The notes under the pieces: model-generated | Told to the model about the DNA's origin: nothing | The model's input: only the letters and a program-made list of their open reading frames with translations | The model's database searches: none | Shown here: positions 8,747 to 17,517 of the stretch, in pieces | Layout of the letters: each line of letters opens with the position of its first letter | Position numbering within the stretch: position 1 is the first letter of the stretch | NCBI RefSeq assembly: GCF_017312485.1 | Contig: NZ_BMBA01000012.1 | Location: 1 to 64,000 of the forward strand | Source of the DNA: Clostridium zeae | GTDB taxonomy: Bacteria; Bacillota; Clostridia; Clostridiales; Clostridiaceae | DNA length: 64,000 nt | Reading direction: 5' to 3' | Made by a program: the position numbers and the translations under genes

Positions 8747-9184
8747 TTACTCTGACATAAATTTACTTATATATGCGAGAGATTCTTCAAGCAATTCCTG
8801 CCCACCTTGTAGACCTTGTATCTTATCTTCTAAGTTTGATGTTCTTTGATCCAATCTATATATCATATCTTTTATATCATTTAACAACTTACTATTATAA
8901 GAAACTTGGTTCCCATCGGTATCTATATATATTTTTTCTGGAGGATTTCCACATTTATTACACTTTGCATAGATTCCTTCTTTTTCTGTATCCTTAAATA
9001 TTTTAAAAGTATCATTATCGCAGTAAGAGCAATTAGAAAGCATAGTAAAATCATAATAGCTTATATCAAAGCCATAAATTGCTCCACATTCTTTACAGCT
9101 TATATTTAAATTATTATCTTCTGTATTTATATAAAAACTATTTCCGTTACAACCTTCTTTTTCACACACCACAGTTCTAATCAT
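8747..9184 (-). CDS. small zinc-ribbon protein with C-terminal coiled coil
   Basis: A 145-aa protein with three cysteine pairs: CEKEGC near the N-terminus, CKEC at ~32-35 and CSYC at ~52-55, then CNKC at ~74-77. Together they suggest two zinc-ribbon units. The last ~50 residues are charged and heptad-like (YRLDQRTSNLEDKIQGLQ), consistent with a coiled coil. There is no membrane segment. A GTG at 9193 is inside the ribosome binding site GGGAGGTG, so the ATG at 9184, six bases downstream, is chosen. The gene lies between glgC and the SOS polymerase but shares no obvious operon with either. No family name recognised; a nucleic-acid or protein adaptor role is only a guess. Confidence 0.75.
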   Translation of the reverse strand: MIRTVVCEKEGCNGNSFYINTEDNNLNISCKECGAIYGFDISYYDFTMLSNCSYCDNDTFKIFKDTEKEGIYAKCNKCGNPPEKIYIDTDGNQVSYNSKLLNDIKDMIYRLDQRTSNLEDKIQGLQGGQELLEESLAYISKFMSE

Positions 9185-9264
9185 AATATTCACCTCCCAT
9201 AAAGATAAATATGCTTATATATTTAAAAAAATTCGTACATAAGTAATGGAAATGTATATTTTTA

Positions 9265-9293
9265 TTTACTATAGAACATATGTTCTATATAAT
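9265..9293 (+). promoter_or_regulatory. SOS promoter: LexA box filling the -35/-10 spacer
   Basis: TTTACT (9265-9270), a 17-bp spacer and TATAAT (9288-9293). The spacer and first base of the -10 are occupied by the 18-bp perfect palindrome ATAGAACATATGTTCTAT (9271-9288). Its core GAAC-N4-GTTC is the Firmicute LexA box. It lies 60 bp before the polymerase start, so the polymerase is very likely DNA-damage induced. Confidence 0.85.
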
Positions 9294-9353
9294 TAATTTA
9301 TGGATATACTATAAATATGTGTTCAAATTACATTTTATTAAGGATGGTTATAT

Positions 9354-10607
9354 ATGTTTAGTAAAAGATTGATATTTCACATTGATGTAAACTCTGCATA
9401 TCTATCTTGGGAAGCTTGTTATAGACTTCAGCATGGCGAAACTTTAGATCTCCGTGAAGTTCCTTCTGCAATAGGCGGAAACCCTAAAAATCGCCATGGA
9501 ATAATCCTGGCAAAATCTATTCCTGCTAAAAAATATAATATAACTACTGGAGAATCTCTATATACCGCTCTAAAAAAATGCCCTAATCTTCTAGTAGTTC
9601 CACCCAAGTATGATTTATATATGAGATGTAGTAATTCAATGATGTCTATATTGAAAGAATATAGTCCTCAAATTCAAAGATTCTCAGTTGATGAATGTTT
9701 CATGGATTTAACATATAACAATTTAAATATGGATCCTATATCAATAGCAACAAAAATAAAGAATCAGATAAAGGATACATTAGGTTTTTCTGTAAATATA
9801 GGAATTTCAACTAATAAGCTCCTAGCTAAAATGGCTTCTGATTTTCAAAAACCAGATAAAGTTCACACTCTTTATGAGGAGGAAATAAAAGAAAAGATGT
9901 GGCCTCTTCCAATCGAGGATTTATTCATGGTTGGTCGTTCTACTGCACCTAAACTTAGGGCATTGAACATAAATACAATTGGAGACTTAGCTCATTATGA
10001 TCTGGATATACTTAAGTATGAATTTAAAAGTTTTGGTTTAAAACTTCTGAATTATGCAAACGGTATAGAAAACTCATCAGTACTTTCAGAAAGTCATAAC
10101 ACCATGAAAAGCATTGGTAATTCAACCACTATAGCATATGATATAACAAACAAGGAAGATGCTTATAAGATAGTACTCTCCTTAGTAGAGACTGTATCTA
10201 TAAGACTTAGAAATTCTGATTGCTATTGTAATGTAATATCTATACATGTCAAAAATAGCAGCTTTATGAGTTACTCAAAGCAGACAAAGTTATTTAATCC
10301 TACTGACTCTACTATGAGTATATTTACTACCTGCTGTAAGCTTTTAGATAACCTTTGGATTGGAGACCCTATTAGACATATAGGTGTTCACGTCTCAGAT
10401 TTAAGTTCAAACACCACTTATCAAATTTCACTTTTTGATGAAAAGCATATAGAAAAAACTAAGAACTTAGATAAAACTATCGATGAGATAAGAGAAAAAT
10501 TTGGAGACTACTCTATAGTTAGAGGTACTTTTGTGAACTCTGGAATTAAACCTCTATGCGGAGGGGTTGGAGAAGATGACTACACAATCATGTCCAGTAT
10601 GTTATAA
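9354..10607 (+). CDS. Y-family translesion DNA polymerase (DinB/UmuC type)
   Basis: An error-prone polymerase that copies past damaged bases. The first catalytic aspartate is in FHIDVNSAYLSWE and the second acidic pair is in FSVDECFMD, the S-[VI]-D-E signature. A helix-hairpin-helix stretch (RALNINTIGDLAHYD) and little-finger domain follow. QISLFDE near residue 360 fits the QLSLF-type beta-clamp binding motif. Compared with the usual DMNSFYASVE, the first motif reads DVNSAYLSWE: the steric-gate tyrosine is kept while its neighbour is alanine, a variant I associate with a clostridial subgroup. The 417-aa length is normal. It has its own LexA-controlled promoter and a terminator after it. Confidence 0.92.
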   Translation: MFSKRLIFHIDVNSAYLSWEACYRLQHGETLDLREVPSAIGGNPKNRHGIILAKSIPAKKYNITTGESLYTALKKCPNLLVVPPKYDLYMRCSNSMMSILKEYSPQIQRFSVDECFMDLTYNNLNMDPISIATKIKNQIKDTLGFSVNIGISTNKLLAKMASDFQKPDKVHTLYEEEIKEKMWPLPIEDLFMVGRSTAPKLRALNINTIGDLAHYDLDILKYEFKSFGLKLLNYANGIENSSVLSESHNTMKSIGNSTTIAYDITNKEDAYKIVLSLVETVSIRLRNSDCYCNVISIHVKNSSFMSYSKQTKLFNPTDSTMSIFTTCCKLLDNLWIGDPIRHIGVHVSDLSSNTTYQISLFDEKHIEKTKNLDKTIDEIREKFGDYSIVRGTFVNSGIKPLCGGVGEDDYTIMSSML

Positions 10608-10668
10608 AGACATTAAAATATATAAGTTTAGCTATCTTAAGGATTTTATAAATTCCTAAAGAATAAAA

Positions 10669-10703
10669 AAGTGATAGTTACGAAATAACTATCACTTCTT
10701 TAT
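10669..10703 (+). terminator. bidirectional terminator
   Basis: AAGTGATAGTTA and TAACTATCACTT form a 12-bp stem with a 5-base loop. It has A-runs before it and T-rich sequence after it, so it can serve both the polymerase and the convergent gene at 10752-11180. Confidence 0.85.
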
Positions 10704-10751
10704 TGGGGGGATAGGGAATGACTTACTATATTTAGGACAAAAGTCCGGTAA

Positions 10752-11180
10752 TTACTTATTTTTAATCTTTTCAGTTTTAATTAGTGAATGCTGCCTAGAA
10801 ACCTCTCTAACTAAATATACAGCCCATAACAAGCATACACCTAAACCTAAATGAACTATATCTATTGATAAATTCATAGCTTCTATTATAAAGCCTTCAT
10901 TTTCTATGACTTTTTGTGCTAGCATCAATAGTACAGATCCCACTAAAAAAACATTATATAATACTAGCCATAGGTTAAAACTTTTCTTTTTACTAATATT
11001 TAGAACAGTATCAGTACCATACATCAAAGCCATAAATCCTGCACCTAGTATTAAGAGATGCCCATTTGTCAATTTTTCAAAATCTGCATTATTAAAATCA
11101 TTTAAAACAAATATATTTAAAAGCCCACTTAAGAGCCAAAGAACCGCATATCCAATAGAAAACAACTTTAGTTTTTTCAT
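10752..11180 (-). CDS. small four-span membrane protein, unknown function
   Basis: A 142-aa protein with four predicted membrane helices (about residues 8-27, 43-62, 70-90 and 102-125) and a short positively charged C-terminus. There is an ATG start with GAGGTGAT before it. No catalytic motif or family is recognised. It stands alone between the SOS polymerase, with which it is convergent, and the glycogen-degrading gene cluster. No functional inference can be made from context. Confidence 0.7.
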   Translation of the reverse strand: MKKLKLFSIGYAVLWLLSGLLNIFVLNDFNNADFEKLTNGHLLILGAGFMALMYGTDTVLNISKKKSFNLWLVLYNVFLVGSVLLMLAQKVIENEGFIIEAMNLSIDIVHLGLGVCLLWAVYLVREVSRQHSLIKTEKIKNK

Positions 11181-11463
11181 AATATATCACCTCTTAAATA
11201 CCCTATGTATTGTATTATTATTATATTTTTATATTGTATTTTTGTTACTTTAATTATAAACCAATTGATAATTATTTTCAAGTAATTTTTTATATCATTT
11301 AATAAATAACCACTATTTTTTGTATTCTTATTTTCAGGATCTATATGACGAAAACTTTGATAAACAAACTAGTTTTATTTTTTACAGCGTATCTATAAAA
11401 AGCTTTTAAATTCATTGAAATATCTAGCTTTACGAGTACAAAAATTTTATACCTTCTTGGACA

Positions 11464-11502
11464 GTAAAAAAAGAACCATAGAAACCAGTTCATATAGTTC
11501 TT
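11464..11502 (-). terminator. terminator of the GH13 gene
   Basis: AGAACTATA pairs with TATGGTTCT (one G-T pair) and is followed on the minus strand by TTTTTTT, about 37 bp after the stop codon. It would end the whole glgB-glgA2-glgP-GH13 transcript. The remaining 11181-11460 is AT-rich with no gene seen. Confidence 0.8.
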
Positions 11503-11538
11503 TCAACACTCTAAATAATTTAGTTCTATATCTATTCT

Positions 11539-13401
11539 TTAAAGGACTTTTACAAGCAGTTTAACTTCTACAGGTTTAAGTTCAACTGAAATTATTCCCT
11601 CTGCCGAATAATAAACATCATTTTTACAATCTCTAAGTAGATCTCTATAATGTCCTTTAACTTCTCCAAATTCTACTTTTATAGAACCATTTGAATTTCT
11701 GTTCATAACAACTAAAATCTTGCTATTCTTATAGCTTCGTTCAAAACATATTACATCAGCATTTGTATCAAAAAACTTTAATTCTCCCCGTTTTAACACC
11801 AGACTATTACTTCTAATACCAGAAAGCCTCTTGTACCAACTTAAAATATCCTTATCCTCTTTGTTCCAAGGATATGTTCTTCTATTATCTGGATCCTTTT
11901 GCCCTTCAAGACCTGCTTCGTCACCATAATAAATTACTGGTACTCCAGGAAAAGTCATTTGAAAAGCTACTGCTAGTTTAACCATACTTTTAGCTACATT
12001 TTCATCATTATAGTTGTTCATGAACATAGTAATAATTCTTTCAGTATCGTGAGTTCCCAATATATTCATTGATGCATAAAAATTTTCTTTTGGGTAGTTT
12101 TCATAGAGATTCATAAATTTCTTAAGTAGCATATGAGAATCGATATTTCTATTTAAAAAACCTACTATTATATCTCTGAAGGTATACCCCATTACTGAGT
12201 CTAATTCGTCTCCATATAGATATTCTCTTTTTTGCCCATAACTAACTTTATTAGAGGCATCTTCCCATACTTCACCCACAAGTACTGAATCAGTTTTTAT
12301 TTTTTTAATTTTATGTTTTATAGCTTTTATGAATTCATCAGGAAGTTCATCAGCAACATCAAGTCTCCAACCTGATGCCCCAAGATTCATCCATTTTGAG
12401 AGTACCGAATCATCTTTGTTGATTATATAATCCATGTAAGAAGGATTTAATTCATCTACATTAGGAAGATTTTCAAACCCCCACCAGCTTTCGTAATCAT
12501 TAGGATAATCTCTAAATCTATACCACTCATAATACTTAGAAGCTTTAGATTGATATGCTCCTAGTGAATCATAATCTCCATTTTTATTGAAATATACGCT
12601 ATTAGATCCAGTATGGCTAAAAACTCCATCTAGGATTATCCTTATATCATACTTATTAGCTACAGTACATAAATATTTAAATATTTCATCATCCCCAAAC
12701 ATGGGGTCTATATTTTTATAGCTTGCCGTATCATACTTATGGCAACTAGGTGATTCAAATATAGGGTTTAAATATATGGTTGTAACTCCTAAGGATTTTA
12801 TATAATCTAACTTTTTTATTATCCCCTTCAAATTACCGCCAAAAAAATCCCACCTTAACACCTTGCCATCAGCATCTTTTATATACATAGGTTTATCATA
12901 CCAGTTACCATATATAAAAGAATTCTTTTTAGGATTATCTACTAAACCAGTATCGTTACCATTATAAAATCTATCTACAAATATCTGATATATAATACCT
13001 TCCTTATACCACTTTGGAACTAAATTATCTTGATATACAGTTATTTGATAATACTTAGGATTCTCAACATATATTTGTCCTAATCCGCCCAAACTTTCAT
13101 TATTATTGCCATAATAAAGTGTCTGATCTTGTCTTTTCAAAACAAAATAATAATTCAATACTCCCTTAGTAGTAGCAGTAAAGCTGGTCTTAAAGAAGCA
13201 TATATCATTCTGCCCTTCTTTATAAAACATTTCCATTAGAATACTTTGTCTATGTCCATCAAAATGAATAAGTTCTATAAAAGCTTGTTGACATCCCTGA
13301 GATTCAATAACAATACTTATTTCAGTTCCCAACTTTACTGCCCCAAATGGATTTCTATAGTAAGTATTTTGAGAATCATGCAATATATAAAAATTATTCA
13401 T
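11539..13401 (-). CDS. neopullulanase/cyclomaltodextrinase-type GH13 hydrolase
   Basis: A 620-aa alpha-glucan hydrolase of the GH13_20 type. A starch-binding/dimerisation domain occupies residues ~1-125. The (beta/alpha)8 barrel starts at WYKEGIIYQIFVDRFYNG. The three catalytic residues are visible: D in GASGWRLDVADELP, E in VLVGEVWED and D in LGTHDTERI. A short beta domain closes the protein. There is no signal peptide, so it acts inside the cell, presumably debranching or hydrolysing glycogen-derived oligosaccharides alongside phosphorylase. It follows glgP by 177 bp, which hold a perfect hairpin and a partial dyad repeat. The substrate (pullulan, cyclodextrin, glycogen) cannot be settled from sequence. 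Confidence 0.88.
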   Translation of the reverse strand: MNNFYILHDSQNTYYRNPFGAVKLGTEISIVIESQGCQQAFIELIHFDGHRQSILMEMFYKEGQNDICFFKTSFTATTKGVLNYYFVLKRQDQTLYYGNNNESLGGLGQIYVENPKYYQITVYQDNLVPKWYKEGIIYQIFVDRFYNGNDTGLVDNPKKNSFIYGNWYDKPMYIKDADGKVLRWDFFGGNLKGIIKKLDYIKSLGVTTIYLNPIFESPSCHKYDTASYKNIDPMFGDDEIFKYLCTVANKYDIRIILDGVFSHTGSNSVYFNKNGDYDSLGAYQSKASKYYEWYRFRDYPNDYESWWGFENLPNVDELNPSYMDYIINKDDSVLSKWMNLGASGWRLDVADELPDEFIKAIKHKIKKIKTDSVLVGEVWEDASNKVSYGQKREYLYGDELDSVMGYTFRDIIVGFLNRNIDSHMLLKKFMNLYENYPKENFYASMNILGTHDTERIITMFMNNYNDENVAKSMVKLAVAFQMTFPGVPVIYYGDEAGLEGQKDPDNRRTYPWNKEDKDILSWYKRLSGIRSNSLVLKRGELKFFDTNADVICFERSYKNSKILVVMNRNSNGSIKVEFGEVKGHYRDLLRDCKNDVYYSAEGIISVELKPVEVKLLVKVL

Positions 13402-13428
13402 GCCCTTTTCCTTCCTATGACTTATTTT

Positions 13429-13461
13429 AATAATACCTCAGGTATATCCTGAGGTATTATT
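13429..13461 (-). other. perfect intercistronic hairpin between glgP and the GH13 gene
   Basis: AATAATACCTCAGG and CCTGAGGTATTATT form a 14-bp perfect stem with a 5-base loop. There is no T-run on the minus strand, so it looks like an mRNA-stabilising or processing hairpin rather than a terminator. Confidence 0.6.
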
Positions 13462-13494
13462 TCAATTAATTAAATAGATACATCTTTTTTATTA

Positions 13495-13511
13495 GATTGA
13501 AGTGGCACATC
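13495..13511 (+). repeat. dispersed dyad repeat, partial copy D
   Basis: Only the right end of the repeat is present (GATTGAAGTGGCACATC), in the same orientation as the full copies. The inner arms are gone. Confidence 0.55.
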
Positions 13512-13578
13512 TTTTTATGGTTACTATTCTATAATTAAACTTATATTTTTAGGTTTATAGCTTTCCAGCCTTACTCTA

Positions 13579-16014
13579 TTATAAATTTTTATATAGATAT
13601 CCTGATCCCCATATACCTGTAGCATATTCTTGTATTGTTCTATCAGAAGAAAAAACACCTGAATGTGCTATATTAACAGCCGCCATACTCTGCCATTTAT
13701 CTATGTCTCTATAGATAGTATCTACTTTATCTTGGGCTCTAACATAAGAATCAAAATCCTTTAATACAAAGAATTCATCATTGTAGGTAAGCAAATGTTC
13801 AAAAACAGTTTTGAACCTATCTTTATCAGGAGAATAGTATCCATTTATTATATCTTGAGTGACTCTTCTTAGTCTTGAATCACTGTTACAAGTCTCCCAA
13901 GCTGAATAACCACCTTTTGAATAATAATCCAGTACTTCTCTCTCAGTAAGTCCAAATATTATTATGTTGTCATCGCCAACCTCATCTCTTATCTCAACAT
14001 TAGCACCGTCTAGAGTAGCTACTGTTATTGCTCCATTCATCATAAACTTCATATTTGAGGTACCAGAAGCCTCTTTAGTGGTAGTAGATATCTGTTCACT
14101 AACATCTGTAGCAGGTATTATATCTTCAGCTTGAGATACTCTGTAGTTCTCCATGTAGACAACCTTTATTTTATCTTTTATCCTCTTATCATTATTTACC
14201 TTTTCACCTACTGCATTTATAAGCTCTATTGTTTTTTTTGCAAGATAGTATCCTGGAGCTGCTTTTCCTGCAAAAATGAAAGTCCTAGGAACTATATCTA
14301 AATCAGGGTTATCAATGAGCCTATTATATAAATCCATTATTCTTAGACAATTAAGAGTCTGCCTCTTATATGCATGTATTCTCTTTACTTGGACATCAAA
14401 AATGGAATTCGGATCTATTTTTATCCCGTTTGAATCATAAATAATTTTAGCTAAAGACTTCTTATTATTATTCTTTATCTCTGCAAGCTTTCTTAAAACC
14501 GACTTATCCTTAGAAAATCTTGCGAAATTTTCCAAATCTGTAGGATGTTTTATCCAACCCTCTCCAATAGTATTTTTTAATAAAGAAGTAAGTTCTGGAT
14601 TTGATTTAATAAGCCATCTTCTATGAGTTATTCCATTTGTTTTATTATTGAATTTTCTAGGATATAAATAATAGAATTCTTTCATCTCTTGCTTTTTAAG
14701 TATCTCGGTATGAAGTTTAGCCACTCCATTTACACTATGACTTCCAACTATCGCTAAATTGGCCATCCTTACATATCCATCACCAATTATGGACATCTTA
14801 GATATCTTATCCCACTGTCCTATATACTTATTCCATAAATCCTGACAAAATCTTTTATTTATCTCTTCAACTATCATATAAATTCTTGGAAGCAACTTCT
14901 TAAACATATCTACAGGCCATTTTTCTAAAGCTTCAGCAAGGATAGTATGATTTGTATATGACACTGTATTAGTAGTTATCCTCCATGCATCTTCCCAAGA
15001 CATACCTTCTTCATCCATTAAAAGCCTCATAAGCTCAGGAATAGCTAGAGTTGGATGAGTATCGTTTATATGAATAGCAAGCATATCATCAAGATTCATT
15101 AAATTATGTCCATTGTCTTTAAAATATCTCAATATACTTTGAATACCAGCTGATACAAAAAAGTATTGTTGCTTTAATCTTAATATTTTACCTTCGTAGA
15201 AAGTATCATCTGGATAAAGCACGTGAGATATAGCTTCTACTGAGTTTTTATACTCAATTGCTTTTAAAAAGTCTCCTCTGCTAAAAGATGAAAAGTCAAA
15301 TTCATTAGATACTGGTTCAGCACTCCAAAGTCTCAAAGTATTAACTACATCATTTTTATATCCTACAACTGGAGTATCATAAGGTATTGCTAAAACTGGT
15401 TCATAGTTGATATGAGTAAAACTCAATCTACCATTTACTGCTTCACCCCTTACCTCACCGCCAAACTTAACAATCTCTGACTTATCAGGCTTTTTCATCT
15501 CCCATACATTTCCTTCTTTAAGCCAATAGTCCGGAGCTTCAACTTGAGCCCCATTCATTATCTTTTGTTCAAAAAATCCGTATTTATATCTAATTCCGCA
15601 GCCATGCCCCGGAATATTTAGAGATGCCATAGAATCTAAGAAGCAAGCCGCAAGTCTTCCAAGCCCACCATTTCCTAGTCCTTGATCATGCTCAAATTCT
15701 TCTAATTCTCTAAGATCAATATTTAATTCGTCCAAAGCCTCTTTACACACATCTCTTATACCTAGGTTCAAGAGTGCATCTCCAAGAAGCCTACCTAATA
15801 AAAATTCCATGGAGAAATAATAAACTTGTTTTTCGCCCGTTTGATTATATCTTTTATTGGTATCTATCCAAGCTTTAGCAACATAATCTCTAACTAAACT
15901 GCCTAAAGTTTCATACTTATTTTGCTGAGTTCCGTTCTCCAACTCTTTACCGTGAAGTTCTAAAAATTTCTTAAGATAGTCCTTTTTAAAGGCGTCTTTG
16001 TCTATATTGAACAT
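13579..16014 (-). CDS. glgP: glycogen phosphorylase
   Basis: Releases glucose-1-phosphate from the non-reducing ends of glycogen. The family signature with the pyridoxal-phosphate lysine is intact: EASGTSNMKFMMNGA, followed by TLDGANVEI. Also visible are the N-terminal YYFSMEFLLGR and GLGNGGLGRLAACF blocks and the DVQVKRIHAYKRQ motif. The 811-aa length is full for the family. A good AAAGGAGG ribosome binding site precedes the ATG. It lies 31 bp after glgA2, so synthesis and degradation genes share one transcript. Confidence 0.97.
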   Translation of the reverse strand: MFNIDKDAFKKDYLKKFLELHGKELENGTQQNKYETLGSLVRDYVAKAWIDTNKRYNQTGEKQVYYFSMEFLLGRLLGDALLNLGIRDVCKEALDELNIDLRELEEFEHDQGLGNGGLGRLAACFLDSMASLNIPGHGCGIRYKYGFFEQKIMNGAQVEAPDYWLKEGNVWEMKKPDKSEIVKFGGEVRGEAVNGRLSFTHINYEPVLAIPYDTPVVGYKNDVVNTLRLWSAEPVSNEFDFSSFSRGDFLKAIEYKNSVEAISHVLYPDDTFYEGKILRLKQQYFFVSAGIQSILRYFKDNGHNLMNLDDMLAIHINDTHPTLAIPELMRLLMDEEGMSWEDAWRITTNTVSYTNHTILAEALEKWPVDMFKKLLPRIYMIVEEINKRFCQDLWNKYIGQWDKISKMSIIGDGYVRMANLAIVGSHSVNGVAKLHTEILKKQEMKEFYYLYPRKFNNKTNGITHRRWLIKSNPELTSLLKNTIGEGWIKHPTDLENFARFSKDKSVLRKLAEIKNNNKKSLAKIIYDSNGIKIDPNSIFDVQVKRIHAYKRQTLNCLRIMDLYNRLIDNPDLDIVPRTFIFAGKAAPGYYLAKKTIELINAVGEKVNNDKRIKDKIKVVYMENYRVSQAEDIIPATDVSEQISTTTKEASGTSNMKFMMNGAITVATLDGANVEIRDEVGDDNIIIFGLTEREVLDYYSKGGYSAWETCNSDSRLRRVTQDIINGYYSPDKDRFKTVFEHLLTYNDEFFVLKDFDSYVRAQDKVDTIYRDIDKWQSMAAVNIAHSGVFSSDRTIQEYATGIWGSGYLYKNL

Positions 16015-16045
16015 ATCTATTCCTCCTTTATACTAAAGCATAATC

Positions 16046-17476
16046 TTAATAAATCAACGATTCATACAACTTTTTATAGTCTTCCGCAGCCTTTTCCCAA
16101 CTATTGTCTGAAGTCATTGCTTGCTTTATAAGTCCATCCCAAATTTGTTTATTATGGTAGGATTTTATTGCGTATTCTATTGTTCCCAAAAGTTCCGAGC
16201 TTATATAGTTATAAAAACTAAATCCATTGCCTTCACCAGTATACTTATTATAAGGGGTAACAGTATCCTTTAACCCTCCAGTTTCTCTAACTATAGGTAT
16301 AGTTCCATATCTAAGTGCTATCAATTGACCCAGTCCACAAGGTTCAAACAATGATGGCATTAAGAACATATCCGCACCAGCATAAATTCTATGTGCTAAT
16401 TCATCACTAAACATTATATTAATAGACACCTTATCTGGATACCTATATTGTAAGTTTCTAAAATGCTCTTCATAGGACCTATCTCCTGTACCAAGCACAA
16501 CTAACTGGATATTATGTTGAAGTAACCTATCAGCGATATTTACTACTAAATCCATTCCTTTTTGGTTAGTAAGTCTTGATACAACACCGATAATTGGCAC
16601 ATCTTCTCGCTCTGGTAAGCCTAATTGTTTTTGTAAACCTAGTTTATTTAACTTTTTATCTTCAATATTATTTAGATTATAGTTTTGGAAAATATAGTTA
16701 TCATTGCTTGGATTATAGATATCATAATCTATCCCATTTAATATACCTGATAATATACTATTTCTAGCGCGCAAAAGACCATCAAGTTTTTCACCATAAT
16801 TTTCACTTTGTATTTCTGAAGCATAAGTATAGCTTACTGTTGAAACACGATCAGAATAATTTATTCCACCTTTCATAAAGCTCACATCACCGTGAAGTTC
16901 TAGACTGCCATTATTGAAAGGTTCCATATCATATCCAAAAAGCTCTTGCAAAACTTCTGGGCCATAATTGCCTTGAAAAAGTAAGTTGTGTATAGAGTAC
17001 ACTGCTTTTATATCTGAGTAAAATGGATCTTTGCTATACTCAAGCTTTAATAATACTGGTACCATTCCAGTGTGCCAATCATTACAATGTATCACGTCAG
17101 GTCTGAAATCCAGTTCTTTTATAGCTTGAAGTACCGCTCTATCAAAGAAAGCAAATCTTTCTCCATCATCATAATGCCCATACAAACCTTCTCTATTAAA
17201 ATACTGCTCATTGTCTATAAAATAAAATTTTACGCCTTCATATTCATATTCAAATATCCCACAGTAAGAGTTTCTCCAACCTACTGGAACCATAAACCAC
17301 TTTATGAAACAAAGCTTATCTATATACTTATCCTTTATATTTTTATATTTTGGTATTATGACCCTTGCATCTACACCTTGCTTTACCAAAGCTTTAGGTA
17401 ATGCTCCCATAACATCCCCTAATCCTCCAGTCTTAATAAACGGATCTGCCTCTGATGCAATAAAAAGTACTTTCAT
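16046..17476 (-). CDS. glgA: glycogen synthase 2 (ADP-glucose type, GT5)
   Basis: Second glycogen synthase, 476 aa, with [16 protein letters not shown] at residues 15-30, the HCNDWHTG block, and the C-terminal [15 protein letters not shown] motif. All catalytic motifs are intact, so both paralogues should be active. It lies between glgB (41 bp upstream) and glgP (31 bp downstream), the classical place for glgA. The copy at 4488-5924 goes with glgCD. The start ATG follows GAGGAGG. Whether one is a starch-synthase-like primer enzyme and the other an elongating enzyme cannot be told from sequence. Confidence 0.94.
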   Translation of the reverse strand: MKVLFIASEADPFIKTGGLGDVMGALPKALVKQGVDARVIIPKYKNIKDKYIDKLCFIKWFMVPVGWRNSYCGIFEYEYEGVKFYFIDNEQYFNREGLYGHYDDGERFAFFDRAVLQAIKELDFRPDVIHCNDWHTGMVPVLLKLEYSKDPFYSDIKAVYSIHNLLFQGNYGPEVLQELFGYDMEPFNNGSLELHGDVSFMKGGINYSDRVSTVSYTYASEIQSENYGEKLDGLLRARNSILSGILNGIDYDIYNPSNDNYIFQNYNLNNIEDKKLNKLGLQKQLGLPEREDVPIIGVVSRLTNQKGMDLVVNIADRLLQHNIQLVVLGTGDRSYEEHFRNLQYRYPDKVSINIMFSDELAHRIYAGADMFLMPSLFEPCGLGQLIALRYGTIPIVRETGGLKDTVTPYNKYTGEGNGFSFYNYISSELLGTIEYAIKSYHNKQIWDGLIKQAMTSDNSWEKAAEDYKKLYESLIY

Positions 17477-17517
17477 TATCTCATCTACCTCCTCAATATT
17501 TATGATGACTAGCTGTT

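Noticed and set aside
11347-11400. 17-codon ORF MTKTLINKLVLFFTAYL in the 11181-11538 spacer
   Set aside because: The ribosome binding site is weak and nothing else supports it; hydrophobic short frames are expected in AT-rich DNA.
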